From Lycocorax pyrrhopterus obiensis (Eukaryota; Chordata; Aves; Passeriformes; Paradisaeidae): a DNA stretch of 64,000 bases. The stretch spans positions 42,994,383-43,058,382 of the forward strand of contig JACSVZ010000001.1 in the NCBI GenBank assembly GCA_014706295.1, given 5' to 3'. The translations under genes were made by a program, and so were the position numbers. Positions 53,793-64,000 of the stretch are shown here, piece by piece. Each line of letters starts with the position of its first letter. Positions within the stretch are counted from its first letter, which is position 1. The notes below the pieces were generated by a model, which did no database searches, was not told the origin of the DNA, and saw only the letters and a program-made list of their open reading frames with translations.

Positions 53793-53840
53793 AGGCCTAG
53801 GCCTAGGTCTAGGTGCAGATGTAGGCAGAGGTATAGGCAT
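53793..53840. repeat. degenerate hexanucleotide repeat, 8 units
   Basis: Forty-eight bases divide into eight hexamers of the form AG-N4: AGGCCT, AGGCCT, AGGTCT, AGGTGC, AGATGT, AGGCAG, AGGTAT, AGGCAT. Conservation decays from left to right. The unit is not telomeric. Confidence 0.7.
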
Positions 53841-53880
53841 GTAAGGCTCTTCATTGCATGACTTATATTTAAATACTTTT

Positions 53881-53893
53881 ACACACACACACA
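53881..53893. repeat. (AC)n microsatellite, about 6 units
   Basis: ACACACACACACA directly after a T-rich stretch. Short simple repeat. Confidence 0.9.
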
Positions 53894-54077
53894 TGCACTC
53901 AGTGTTCAAGTCCCCGTTTAGTAGTATCTTGAACTGAGACCTGAACATTGAGAGGTGCTCCATGTGAATCCCCTGTGTACTAGATAATTTAAGACAATGA
54001 TTGTCAGTAAAGCACCTTCTATCACCACTCAGTCTTTAAGAAATTTTAAGTAATTTTTTTTGGTTCTTCAGAGCACA

Positions 54078-54155
54078 GCTAAGAAAACCAAAACCAAAAC
54101 AAACCAAAAAACCCCAACCTAACTAAAAAAAAAAAAATCCCAAAATAAAAAAAAT
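54078..54155. repeat. A-rich tract
   Basis: AACCAAAACCAAAACAAACC, a run of about 13 A, then CCCAAAATAAAAAAAATG. Composition-biased simple sequence with no recognisable retrotransposon attached. Confidence 0.8.
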
Positions 54156-55689
54156 GTCCAATAAGTTAATGTAACCAAGACTGACCCCTTATTTAAATCA
54201 TGTTAGATAATCTCATTTCTCCAAATAGCCAGCTGAGTGTAATGCAAGAAGAAAGTCCAAAATTCTATACTTTTATATAAAGTGAGTTTTCTATTAATGG
54301 AAAATAGTTCTAGTTAATGAAAGATTTATTAACTCTTTAAAATTCCAGTCAGTAGAACAAAACATCAAGAGTAAACAGCGCAGCAATTAAGTATTAGTCT
54401 ACTTAGGGCTTATGTATGAAAAACATTGTTAAAGGAAAATTTGAGATCTAAGAGAAAGAAATAACTGCAATGAGGATGTGCAGCACTTGAGCAGTTACAA
54501 CATTTATTGTTTATAACTAAAGCAGCCATGTTGTGTCAATAACAAATAAACATCAACAACACTTCTAAGGAAATGCCTGTAAATTAAGGTTTATGGATTA
54601 ATGTGTATCCATGGTGCTTCACTGTCAGGAAAGTTCTCAGCTTATCACACAGCAGATCTTCCAGAGAAACAGTAGAGAACAAGGCCAAACACATGAAAAA
54701 GACTTCTATTTGAAAACAGAAAAGAAAAAGAACCAAACAAAAAAGCCTTTTGCAATTTAGTTTGAGAAGGTATGTCTTAAGCAAATCTCGCAGCGGCAGT
54801 AAACCAGAAAGTGCTCATTTTCCTATGACAGAGTTTCATGTGATCTTTTGAACTGCATCACCAATTATCAACTTCCTACCTCCCATGGCTCCTGGATGAA
54901 GAGGCAGACACATTGATCAAAATGTTACTAAAGCATCAATTGGCAAGAGATGTCTGGATGCTATTTCAGCAGTTTGCTCTTTTCATCAGATTCAGGGGGA
55001 GGTGGGAAAAGAAAGGAGTTTCCTAACAGACACTAATTTTTATGAAATAAACAAAGGTATTCTTATTCAATCCTCCATAAATAAGCCAAAAAGTAGAGTT
55101 TGCAAAAATAAAATCTATTAGTTACTTGTAATGTAAAATCTTAAAGGACATATGTAAGAGAGCAAAAAATTTGAACAGTGTTTTGTACGATTTTATACTT
55201 CAAAAAGTTAAGAACTGTAAGGTAGTTTAAAAGATATGAATCACAGGTGATTTAACAGTAGGAAAAAGGTAATGTGACTTTTTCCATCACTTTGACTTCA
55301 GTCTTAGAAGCCAAGTACAAAATATGACACAGCCTTCTGATAATGTCCAACTCTGCAGCCTTACAGGGTCCAAATGGAGCCCTCTCATTGCTGGGTATTG
55401 CCCAAGATGTTTTAGCTTTAGCTTAGCTTTGTATGTACATGTGGTACAATGCTTTTTTGTTAGAATAATTTTGGTGTATTTCTGTAACAAACGAATGGTT
55501 AAAAAATAGTATTCATTCTTTGTAGTTGTATCACCATGAACTGCTAGAGTAGAAATCAACAACCCTCAGTTACAGTTGGACGTATCTGAGTTACGGGATC
55601 CTACCTCCCATGACACTTTTTCACTTCCTGCATTGCATCTTGTTGTTGGAGGACAGAGAATATGGCCAATTTCCTGGCCTGTTTTGATA

Positions 55690-55720
55690 GGGAACTTCCA
55701 AATGGACTGGGGGAACTTCC
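55690..55720. promoter_or_regulatory. two identical kappaB-like decamers 21 bp apart
   Basis: GGGAACTTCC at 55690-55699 and again at 55711-55720. Each fits the NF-kappaB consensus GGGRNWYYCC, and the start-to-start distance of 21 bp is two helical turns. The flanks partly resemble each other (ATGGACTGG against GTGTCCACTG), so a small decayed duplication is an alternative origin. No gene or promoter is visible nearby. Confidence 0.25.
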
Positions 55721-57048
55721 GGTGTCCACTGAGAACAAAGTGGTACCAACTCCCAGTTGATTGTTAATACGACAAAAATGCAACAACCACTACATTGAGA
55801 AAAAAAAAGGCCTAAAAATACAGGCACCAGAGAATTCATTCCCTGGTTTAGAAAGACTGCTCTTAACAGCAATAAGTTGCAACAAATATAGAACTTTCAG
55901 GTAATAAAGCATGTCCTAGGTATGCCTTTTCTCATTTACCAATATATTTTTTAAAACTGCTACAGATCACAGATTACCAAAGGACAGAATTTTGAAGTTG
56001 TTTCTGGTTTTGGAACTGCATATGTAAAATACACATGGAATCAACATGCAGTTGTTATAAAATAATAGTGCTATTCTTTAGGGTTCCTGTGCTTTCCCAA
56101 GAGATGAGGAAATAATTTTGTGTGTCTTGATTTTATTACCTCACCTTCTCTTCTTAATTTCATTCTATTTCTATTCTCTTTTTTATTATGTATTAGAAAA
56201 AAAGTAATCCCCTTTGTATTATGTGCCCAGAACATTAACAGATGCATTCAGAACTCTTTTTACAGCACCTTAAGGATTACAGAATGTTTTATTTCTGCTA
56301 TTTTAAAAACAATTCTTTCAATATCTGGCAGATATTCTGCTGATCAGATTCAAACAAGTTGAATAAAAATATTCCCTCTGTTGCAATGACTTACAAGTTT
56401 TATCTCCTAACTCAATAAACTCAGAATATATCCTGTAGGTTACTGAACATCAGTGAGCTGTATGCTATGAACCGTTTTCTTCCGGCTAGTTTTATATGAT
56501 CCAGTTTAGAGACACAAAACATTCAATTTTAACAATCTTTTGATTTTTACTTTATTTAAACTAAACAGTGTAGAGAAGTACAATGTTGGAAAATTTGAAG
56601 ACCTACTTTTAAAAACTAACAGTAACCTACAAGAGTTATAAGTAAAATGGGAAAAAGGGCTGACATACTAAGACTTCAAGATATCTGTAAAGATGAGTAT
56701 CTCTAGAAAACATAAGTGTTTATAGCATAAAATAAATTTGTTAGCCTTCCTTTCATTCACTCTGTCCATTTTTACAGTTAGATATTGTCAGAAATTGGGC
56801 AGCCTTCCTACCCCTTCCAGTTAAGTATTAGCAGACAAGTTCTGGTATCTAGCATATCTGACTTGTTTTTCCTTCTCACTCTTTCACTCTGAGATGAAGG
56901 GTGAGATGATACTCTAGATACCTGACGGATAGAATACTATTAGCTTTGGAATTTTTTCAAAGCCCTTTTACTTGATTTCAAGTCAGGATGAAATTGAACT
57001 GGAGGAGGCACTCTAGGGGTGCACCTAGTGCATTCCAACAACTAATCA

Positions 57049-57094
57049 CATAATAATAATCATCATAATAATAACAACAATAATAACAATAACG

Positions 57095-57175
<81 letters not shown>

Positions 57176-57177
57176 GT
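57049..57177. repeat. compound (AAT)n/(AAC)n trinucleotide array
   Basis: About 130 bp: mixed AAT/AAC/CAT units, then (AAC) repeats up to about 57127, then an uninterrupted (AAT)n of about 16 units ending AATAGTAG. Trinucleotide microsatellite outside any coding frame. Confidence 0.97.
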
Positions 57178-58260
57178 AGAACTAGACTGGAGCTAGACTT
57201 CATTAAACCCCTCAAATATTTATAGTGCTGGCCCTGGAAAACAAGTGTTTTTCTCTACAAATCTCACCAAGCCCCACTACTTGCTCCAAAACAAAGTAGT
57301 ACTTCAAAAGGGTCAAAAGAGTGGTTGCTGTTGGGCGCAGAAGAAAGGTTAGATGGCTCATGACTCTCAGTCATCCGTGAATAAAAGGGCAGACTATTCA
57401 CTCATTTTGTGACAGCTCCTGAAGAAACGTGTTATACTACAGTTGTAGAAATAAAGTTAAAGTACATTTTCCTTTTGCGTAAATTTACATACTTAACCAC
57501 TGCTGACCTGGACTGGATTTCATGAAGAGCCCTACAGACAGTGGCTGCGTGTTCTCCCACTACTGGCCTCTTGGATCACCCAAGGAGTGTTCTTCTCCTA
57601 AACCACAACAATCCAAAAGATCTCCTAATCCAATTTTAGATGTTCTGTAAATAAATAATAATTTTTTCTATTGGAAACAGATGAGGAGATTATCATGCAT
57701 CTGTTTATTTTCATATGTGAAATTCTTAACTGTACCTACTACTTGACCTCACACTTGAATTCATCTGTGAAAATATAGTGATGCTATTTACACAAGAGAA
57801 CCATTAGTCTCCTTAAAATAAACATTACAGGAAGATCCCCAGTGTTTTCTCACTGAGAAACTTATCTCATTTATGACATATGTGGTTTCTATATGATGGG
57901 GTACTGTATGCAAATGGATCAAAACTGAAATAATAATGAATTGTTTTACATCTGAAGATTCAATGACTGCTCAAATGCAGAAAAAATAACTCCATGATTT
58001 GTAAATAAACTGTTTACTTGTATGTTTTATTTAGGCATGTTCAAATTTGACCTTAATGTCATCTGTCAATCTGTTCTATGACAATCAATGTAGAAATACA
58101 CTGTTAATTTTCTGGTTTGCTCTAGAAAGATGAGTTTCCTTCATACTTGCAGTCTAGTGTTATTATGAATTCTACTTTACTATTTCGGTTTAGAACTAAA
58201 AACACATTGAACATTTTTTCAGGCATTTTGTCTCCTCCTATTTCATCCCTTTGATTTTGC

Positions 58261-59000
58261 ACCTGGAACAGGACAACCCTGGTTGTGTGTATAGACCAGG
58301 GGATGAGAGGTTGGAGAACAGTGCCATGTAAAGGGACCTGGAGGTCCTGGTTGATGGCAAGTTAAATGTGAGTCAGCAGTGCCCTGGCAGCCAGGAGGGC
58401 CAGCCCTGTCCTGGGGGGCATCAGGCACAGCATCACCAGCTGAGCAAGGGAGGAGATTGTCCTGCTCTGCTCTGCACTGAGGTGGCCTCATCTTGAGTAC
58501 TGACACCACAATTATGAAAAAAGACATTAAGCCACACATTAAGAGTGTCCAAAGGAGGGCAAGGAGGATGGTGAAGGGTCTGGAGAGGAAGCCATATGAG
58601 GAATGTCTGAATTCACTTGGTCTGTTCAGCCTGGAGAAGAGGCGACTGAGGAGAAACCTCACTGTGCTCTTCAACATCTTCACAAGGGGAAGTAGAGGGG
58701 CAGGTACCGATCTCTTCACTCTCATGAGTGAAGAATGAACTCCAGGAAATGGCATGAAGCTAAGTCAGGGGAGGTTTAGGTTGGATACCAGGGAAAGGTT
58801 TTCATCCAGAGGGTGATTGGGCACTAGAATGGGCTCCCCAGGGAAGTTGTGACAGCCAGAGCCTGTCTGAGTTCAAGAAGCATTTGGATAACACTCTCAG
58901 GCACATGGTGAGATTCTTGGGATGTCTTGCACAGGACCAAGAGATGGACTCAATGGTCCTGATGGGTCCCTTGCAACTCAGCATATTCTATGACTGCATG
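58261..59000 (+). mobile_element. CR1: CR1 LINE, longest copy in the window, about 740 bp
   Basis: Plus-strand CR1 with more of ORF2 than the other copies. Landmarks: GGACCTGGAGGTCCTGGTTG, GTGAGTCAGCAGTGCCCTGG, GGGGGCATCAGGCACAGCAT, CACCACAATTATG, GTGTCCAAAGGAGGGCAAGG, CTGTTCAGCCTGGAGAAGAG, GATACCAGGGAAAGGTTTTC, TGGGCTCCCCAGGGAAGTTG and GATGGGTCCCTTGCAACTCA. It ends in a decayed tail (CATATTCTATGACTGCATGAATG). A deletion after CTTGAGTACTG removes part of the usual TGTGCAGTT block. Confidence 0.95.
58493..58738 (+). pseudogene. CR1 ORF2 (reverse transcriptase) C-terminal remnant
   Basis: An 81-codon open frame inside the CR1. After about 16 unrelated residues it reads SVQRRARRMVKGLERKPYEE and then [15 protein letters not shown], the characteristic segment near the C-terminus of CR1-clade ORF2 proteins, downstream of the polymerase fingers and palm. 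The catalytic YxDD region and the endonuclease are absent because of 5' truncation, so no activity is possible. The 170-codon frame on the opposite strand (58243-58755) is antisense to this region and not a gene. Confidence 0.85.
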
Positions 59001-59027
59001 AATGAAGTATTATGTCAGAGTGCCCAC

Positions 59028-59054
59028 AATAAATAAATAAATAAATAAATAAAA
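59028..59054. repeat. (AATA)n tetranucleotide repeat
   Basis: About 6.5 perfect AATA units, 28 bp downstream of the end of the CR1 at 59000. Confidence 0.95.
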
Positions 59055-59144
59055 CATCACTCTGAAGTTCTTGTACCAAACTATTGCACTATTTCAGAAA
59101 TTAGGTTTATGGATTTCAAAATACAGACTCTATAGTCCTTTTTT

Positions 59145-59180
59145 AAAAAAAAAACCCAAAAAACCAAAAAAAAAACCCCT
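59145..59180. repeat. A-rich tract
   Basis: Runs of 10 and 10 A separated by CCC and CC. Codes KKKPKK-type peptide by composition only. Confidence 0.85.
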
Positions 59181-60154
59181 CACTATTCTTTCTAGTGGAT
59201 TTTACACAATATACTTTTCATTTGAAAGTAGATGCCTGTCTAGGAAAAGGTAACTGTAACAAATACTTGATGTGTTCAACCTCCTAGACATTGCTGCTGT
59301 TATCTCATTCTTATTTTCCTCTGTAAGTCACAACAAACAGAAAAACAGTGTGTCCTAATTTTTGGTAAAAGATGTGTGATCTCAGCACTCTGTTAAATCC
59401 TCATCATTGTCAGAAGCTTGCTCATTCCACTGAAAGACAATGAACAACTTTGCAATTTTTGCTTCGTGTGCAATAAGGGGAATGTGGCACACAGTGAATG
59501 CTTTTGCTAAATCTCAACAGAAGCTCCCAGAACTAGCTCTAACAAATTTGCAAAAGAATACTACAAAAAAAATCATTCTGAATCTGCTTTTTTTCTTGTA
59601 TTCATTGTACTCCCTTGAACAAAGACTAGTGGCATCACATCGTTGTATGAAACTAACAGAAAAGGTCCACCCACATCTAGCTGTGCACTGTTATCATCTC
59701 AGTGATCCTTTTCCCAGTCCCTTGAGTAGCTCTGCAGACCTGAGAAAAATGCCATTTTTCATGTAGCTGAATAGTGCAGGTAACAAAGTATATTTATTCT
59801 CCTTCCGCAGACACTGAAAAGTAATCCATGTGTGTCAGTATTTTATATTATACCAAATAGTGCCCAAAATGTCTGAGTCCAGAGAATGATCAATTCCTGC
59901 AGGTTTGATCAATTCCTGTTACCAAAAAATTCCCCAAACCCACCACAAGAACCCTGAAAAAAGGCTTTGGACTGGATTTAGAAGTGATAATGTACTTCAC
60001 GCTGGCAAGAAGGAAGCCCAGTTGGGAAGGATTCATCGGGGGCTGGCAGAAGTCCTGTTTCCAGTTCCAGAAAGAGGTTAATGGGAGCAGTGAGCTGCAC
60101 TCTCCTAAAGACTGAGTTGTACTTAGTCTCATGATTAGCCTTAAGAATTTAGGA

Positions 60155-60216
60155 GTTTCAGTGGTTGAACTTGATAATCCTGGAGGTCTTTTACAACCTT
60201 GATGATTCTGTGATTG
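60155..60216 (+). mobile_element. CR1: short CR1 LINE 3'-end fragment
   Basis: GGTTGAACTTGATAATCCTG, GAGGTCTTTTACAACCTTGA and TGATTCTGTGATTG form the standard last 60 bp of CR1 with the ATTCTGTG-type tail. The sequence to the left (59930-60154) is not recognisable CR1, so this is a very short 5'-truncated insertion or an older copy whose body has decayed. Confidence 0.85.
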
Positions 60217-60229
60217 CATGGCCTGTGAG

Positions 60230-60375
60230 AACTTCGCGGGACGCTTAGGAGCACAGTGCATTAAGTACCGTCAGCCAATGAAATGGGTGTTATTAGCTGA
60301 CAAATGCGACGTGAGTGATGACTGCCTAGACTTGAGCAGAGTTTTCAGTGCTGCTTCTACTGGTGGTGCGTTTGA
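60230..60375. promoter_or_regulatory. small CpG cluster beside a CR1 tail
   Basis: Seven CpGs lie between 60235 and 60370, including TTCGCGGGACGC and TGCGACGTGAG, with an inverse-palindromic CCAAT word (CAGCCAATGAAATG). A 67-codon open frame crosses it (60218-60421) but has no recognisable domain. It is too small to be a CpG island by usual length criteria. It may be constrained sequence, the edge of an unrecognised insertion, or chance. Confidence 0.2.
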
Positions 60376-61160
60376 CTGGGACACTGAAGAACCAGGGGAT
60401 CTGTTACAGGACCAAAAATGAAAGTGGCAAATAGACCTGAAGTCTCCCACTCTTCTTTTCCTTATCATGTTTAGGATTATTAACAGGGGATTGCTACAAA
60501 GCTTACCATAATCTTTGTGGCTACATCCAGCCAGTGACATTCATCAGGTGCTTCCACAACAAAAGAAGATAGTTTTTTTTTTTCTGTGTACAGTTTCACA
60601 ATCTCAAAATAAGTATTTTCAATTCAATTCAAAATTGCCATTTTAAAAACCAAAATATACAGTTGATGGGTCCTTTTTAGCTCAAAAGTTTTTAAAATAT
60701 TCATTGATGCATAAATCAAAAGACCCTGAGGTTACCACAATACAAAAGAATGACAGAGCAAAGAGAATTCTTCAGAGCAATACTTTGTTCATGTTAACGT
60801 TTCCCTAGGCATTTTATTTTGGCTGTTAGGACAAGCTGTAGAAGTGAAGTAAGAAGTGTGACTTTGCAAGCTATCTCTAATTGTAAAGCTTAGAAAATTA
60901 CTTATTGCCTGTCTGTTTGCATAGAAGTAATTACTATTTTTAAATCGTTAAATTTTTCTTGCTGTGCTTGATAATATATGACAGGTATTTATCCCTTTTG
61001 GAGTTCAGCTTGAGATGTACTGCATTCTTTAGCCTAGTATTATGCTGAAGTGTCCTGGATATTAATAAGTTATCATCATTCATTCAGACAGAGCTGATAT
61101 TATTGCAACATCTAAACTGTTCTATCTTCGCACTGCACTCTTTTTTTTTTTCCTATTAAA

Positions 61161-61177
61161 ATTCTATGATTCTATGA
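61161..61177 (+). repeat. isolated CR1 tail-like repeat
   Basis: ATTCTATGATTCTATGA is two copies of the CR1 3' tail unit, but no CR1 body precedes it. Immediately upstream are a T-run and unique sequence. It may be an extremely truncated CR1 insertion. Confidence 0.35.
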
Positions 61178-63566
61178 TTATCCAAAAATGTCAAACTGGG
61201 TTCATGGTCCTAAACTAATGACTCTGAATGATTTTAGAGGTTTATAGACCAATCTCTTCTTTAAAATTCAAATTCTATAAAATGAGCAAAGGAGTAGTGG
61301 TGAAAAGGAATAGTGGTGAAAACATTAGCTCTTGTTGGGCACAGCTAGAAGTCTTAATTCCCAGCTGCAGAAATGTGTTGCCTCATGAAGTTTTCTCCAG
61401 GATGTTGTGAATCTGAACTTCTTGTATGTAAAGAGGTTTGGCTTCAGTGGGAAATAAAGAGGCAGCTCCCACCCACTCCACCTTAACCTATAGCAGGAGT
61501 TTCCAACCCAGTCCTGATTTAGGCTGAGACAAAACTCAGGTACCCACTCTTGAAACACTGCAGTATCCACAGTTACGACACAACATTTTGGCAATGCAAG
61601 GACGAAAAGGCTGCCTTTTCAATGAAAAAGAGAAGAGTCAGAGAACATACCTATCTGAATGTAGGAGTGAGTTTCAGAGACTTGCAATTGCAAATTCAGA
61701 GCATAAATCCAAGTAAACCTCCATTCCAAGAAAATTCCTCTCTGCTGTCCCTTGTGCATCCACGTCTGTAGCACGAGGGCTGTGATGACACTCCTTGGAA
61801 CTCCATTTTCCTGATTACATGCAATATGTTGAATATAAGATTGAAACTTTATTTGACATTTTTAACAACCAGCAACTTACATGGACTTTGATATCATAAA
61901 AGGAAGGTAATCAAAGGAGCAGAAAAAGAGCTGATGGTCTTGTGAAACAGTTCTAGACATGTGAGGTCTGATTCTCTTACAGATATTGAAATGGGGTAAA
62001 TGGGACTACAGAGAAGTAGAGAATTAAGGCACACATCAATTGTTTTGATCACTTCTCAGCTTTAGAAACTATTTTGAGGCTCTTCCTTCCAACCAGTAAT
62101 TATCAAAATTATTTTGAAGAGATCATGATTTCTGACTCAAGAGTCATACTGTGTGCTTCACTGCTTATTTGAAAAAGTTATGAAATAGGCCAGACCTCCT
62201 AGGCTACTTAACATCTACTCTGGCTTGAAGTTTTCTATCATCACACATGGGAAAAAAGTTAGAATTCAATAGGAAGACAAACTGTGGTGATCAGGCCAAG
62301 GTCTTAGCCAGAACAGAGCATCAATTAATCAGCAGCTTGTTTACATGCAAGTGGATACCTTTATCCCCTCTCCTCCCATATTCATTGTCCTCCGTCTACC
62401 TTGACCTCTCCTTTACCTTGCCTTTGGCCTTTACCATAAGCATTCCATAGTGAAGTGTTGTTCAACCTAACAAACCCCTTCCCGTATCCCAGGACAGGTT
62501 TTTAAGAGACTACTTTTTACCAGTTAAAAAGTTGCAGTTGGACTTCCTCAAGGCTTTGGTTGACTCCTTCGAAGGCCTATCAGGCAGTGATCTGAGAGCT
62601 CTGGATTTTCCAGTGTCTCTGTTATGTCCTGGTACTTACTTTGTGTATCTGGCTGCTTAATTTATTACTTCATATGGTTCTTTATGAGCAGCCCATACAC
62701 AAGCTGGCCTCACAAACGAGGTGTCCTTACATTGCCCTTACATATCCTCACACTCTGAGCATGCAGATCTCTCCATTCAGCTGTAGAGAATTGATTGTAA
62801 CTCAAATCACTTAACATGGCACAGTGTTCAAAGAGAATTCCAATTTAAATAAAACAAAGTCAAGAGCGTTAGTGAAATAAGCAACACTTTTCACAGGCCC
62901 AAGACCCATACAACATGAGAAACCAGCCACAGAAGGGTTCCCAGGAGTGAGTACAAATTAATTTGTTAATATCTAAAAGACTTACACTTTTGAAAAGAAA
63001 AGCATTGGCTGTTTTGTTAATGACCATTTGGCCAGCAAACCTATGTAACCAATAAACCAGTAAACTTTTCCATTTCATTAACAAAGAGAATTATTATTTT
63101 ATTTACATATCTTTTTTATTGAACAATTATTTTTAGTATGTATCAGTTTTGTGTAGAACTATAAGAGCAAAGGAAAAAATACTATTTTTCCATTTAGAAA
63201 AAGAAAAAAGAAAATGCCTTTTAGAGAAACAATACTTTGCATTAAATGTACCCCTTCTATGAGAGTCTGAAATTTAAATATCCTATTTAAAATGAAAGAA
63301 GACAAATAACAATAAAGGCACAAAAGACACAAATAGAATACTACAAGCTCCAGACAAAGGTTTATATAATATGTGTCCAACTTCCAAAATATAATCTGTC
63401 TTTAAATATGCTGACCTTGTGGAAAGTGCTGTTTGGTTTTAGCAGCAGTGCTTAGGTTTTTTCACTAAAGTTGTAAATGCAGAGACATGCTTCTCCACAA
63501 TGAGAATTATTTATTAAAGCTGTTGTTCCTTTAAAAGAACATACATCAGGTTAGAATTGTGCAATC

Positions 63567-63850
63567 ATTGAACCATAGAATTTGGTTTGGGTTGGAAGAG
63601 ACCTTAAAGATCATCTAGTTCCAACGCCGCTGCCATGGGCAGGGGCACCTTTCACTAGACCAGCTTACTCAATGCCCTGTCCAGCCTGGCCTTGAACACT
63701 TCCAGGGATGGGGGAGATGAGGAGTCCACAACTTGTTCGGAGAACCTATTCCAGTGTCTCACCACCCTTAAAGAATTTCTTCCTAATATCTAATCTGAAC
63801 GTGCCCTCTTTCAGTTTAAAGCCGTTGTTGATTTCAAACAGTCTTTGTGC
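63567..63850 (-). mobile_element. CR1: CR1 LINE fragment, about 280 bp
   Basis: Minus-strand CR1 beginning TCATTGAACCATAGAATTTG (reverse tail). It continues GGTTTGGGTTGGAAGAGACC, TTAAAGATCATCTAGTTCCA, GCTGCCATGGGCAGGGGCAC, CCAGCCTGGCCTTGAACACT, AAAGAATTTCTTCCTAATAT and CTTTCAGTTTAAAGCCGTTG. After about 63835 the match becomes uncertain; TTTCAAACAGTCTTTGTGC may still be diverged CR1. Not coding. Confidence 0.93.
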
Positions 63851-64000
63851 TTATTCATACTCTACCAGCTCAAGATTTGGACTCTTCTCATGGTGTCGCT
63901 GCTGTAATTACTGTAGCAGATATTTTGGTTACCCACTGGGGACCCTCACCTAATCTGGTCTGAAGAGGTTCAGGTTACATCTGCGCTCCCTGGTAGTGAT
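63851..64000. other. window end, unassigned
   Basis: The sequence to the right of the CR1 is moderately G+C-richer than the window average (GGTTACCCACTGGGGACCCT). It could be further diverged CR1 or unique DNA; I cannot decide. Confidence 0.4.

Larger units (their letters stand above)
53547..58260. other. non-coding, AT-rich unique DNA with several simple repeats
   Basis: No gene recognised. A hexamer-period repeat, (AC)n, an A-rich tract, twin kappaB-like sites and an AAT/AAC array are listed separately. Confidence 0.6.
59001..60154. other. non-coding spacer with A-rich simple repeats
   Basis: Contains (AATA)n and an A-rich tract next to the preceding CR1, and a 13-bp direct repeat TGATCAATTCCTG at 59887-59899 and 59906-59918. 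The stretch 59930-60140 has higher G+C than its surroundings but matches nothing I recognise. Confidence 0.6.
60217..63566. other. non-coding, AT-rich unique DNA
   Basis: No gene recognised. A CpG cluster follows the preceding CR1 directly (see the separate entry). The rest is AT-rich unique DNA with a T-run at about 61140. Confidence 0.6.

Noticed and set aside
58243..58755. 170-codon open frame on the minus strand, the longest in the window
   Set aside because: It lies wholly antisense to the CR1 at 58261-59000 and reads the complement of ORF2 sequence; it has no domain of its own.
1..64000. tRNA genes, rRNA, CRISPR arrays, operons, replication origins
   Set aside because: No cloverleaf with A and B boxes, no spaced identical repeats of CRISPR type and no dense coding were seen. 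The sequence is vertebrate non-coding DNA.

Overview
The window looks like ordinary non-coding DNA from a bird, probably a gene-poor, AT-rich stretch of a large chromosome: intergenic desert or the inside of a very large intron. The main evidence is the repeat content. I find about eleven copies of the CR1 LINE, several ending in the diagnostic ATTCTATG or ATTCTGTG tail repeats, and one solo LTR of an avian-type endogenous retrovirus. I see no SINE families of the mammalian kind. Turtles and crocodilians also carry CR1, so bird is the likeliest reading but not proven, and I cannot name the species or locus.

No protein-coding gene, tRNA, rRNA, CRISPR array or bacterial-type feature is supported. 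The longest open frame (170 codons, minus strand, 58243-58755) is the antisense of a CR1 reverse-transcriptase remnant. The next longest (about 130 codons) are what chance produces in 64 kb of AT-rich sequence.

Layout. 1-2.4 kb: featureless. 2.4-2.75 kb: one CR1 with a second, younger CR1 inserted inside it. 7.0-7.6 kb: a longer CR1. 7.6-22.3 kb: unique AT-rich DNA with a CpG-bearing patch near 8.7 kb. 22.3 kb: a complete solo LTR on the minus strand with a 4-bp target duplication. 22.5-33.6 kb: unique DNA with several AT microsatellites and a long (TA)n at 31.7 kb. 33.6-45.2 kb: four CR1 fragments. 45-53 kb: mostly unique, with an uninterrupted (GGAA)18 at 50.3 kb. 53-64 kb: four CR1 copies, a 130-bp AAT/AAC trinucleotide array, A-rich tracts and a small CpG cluster at 60.2-60.4 kb.

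The CR1 copies are 5'-truncated or internally decayed and lie on both strands, as expected for old, independently inserted elements. Candidate regulatory signals (a 19-bp palindrome containing a POU octamer, paired kappaB-like decamers two helical turns apart, several inverted repeats, CpG-bearing patches) are noted as hypotheses only. I do not see an undescribed gene system here.
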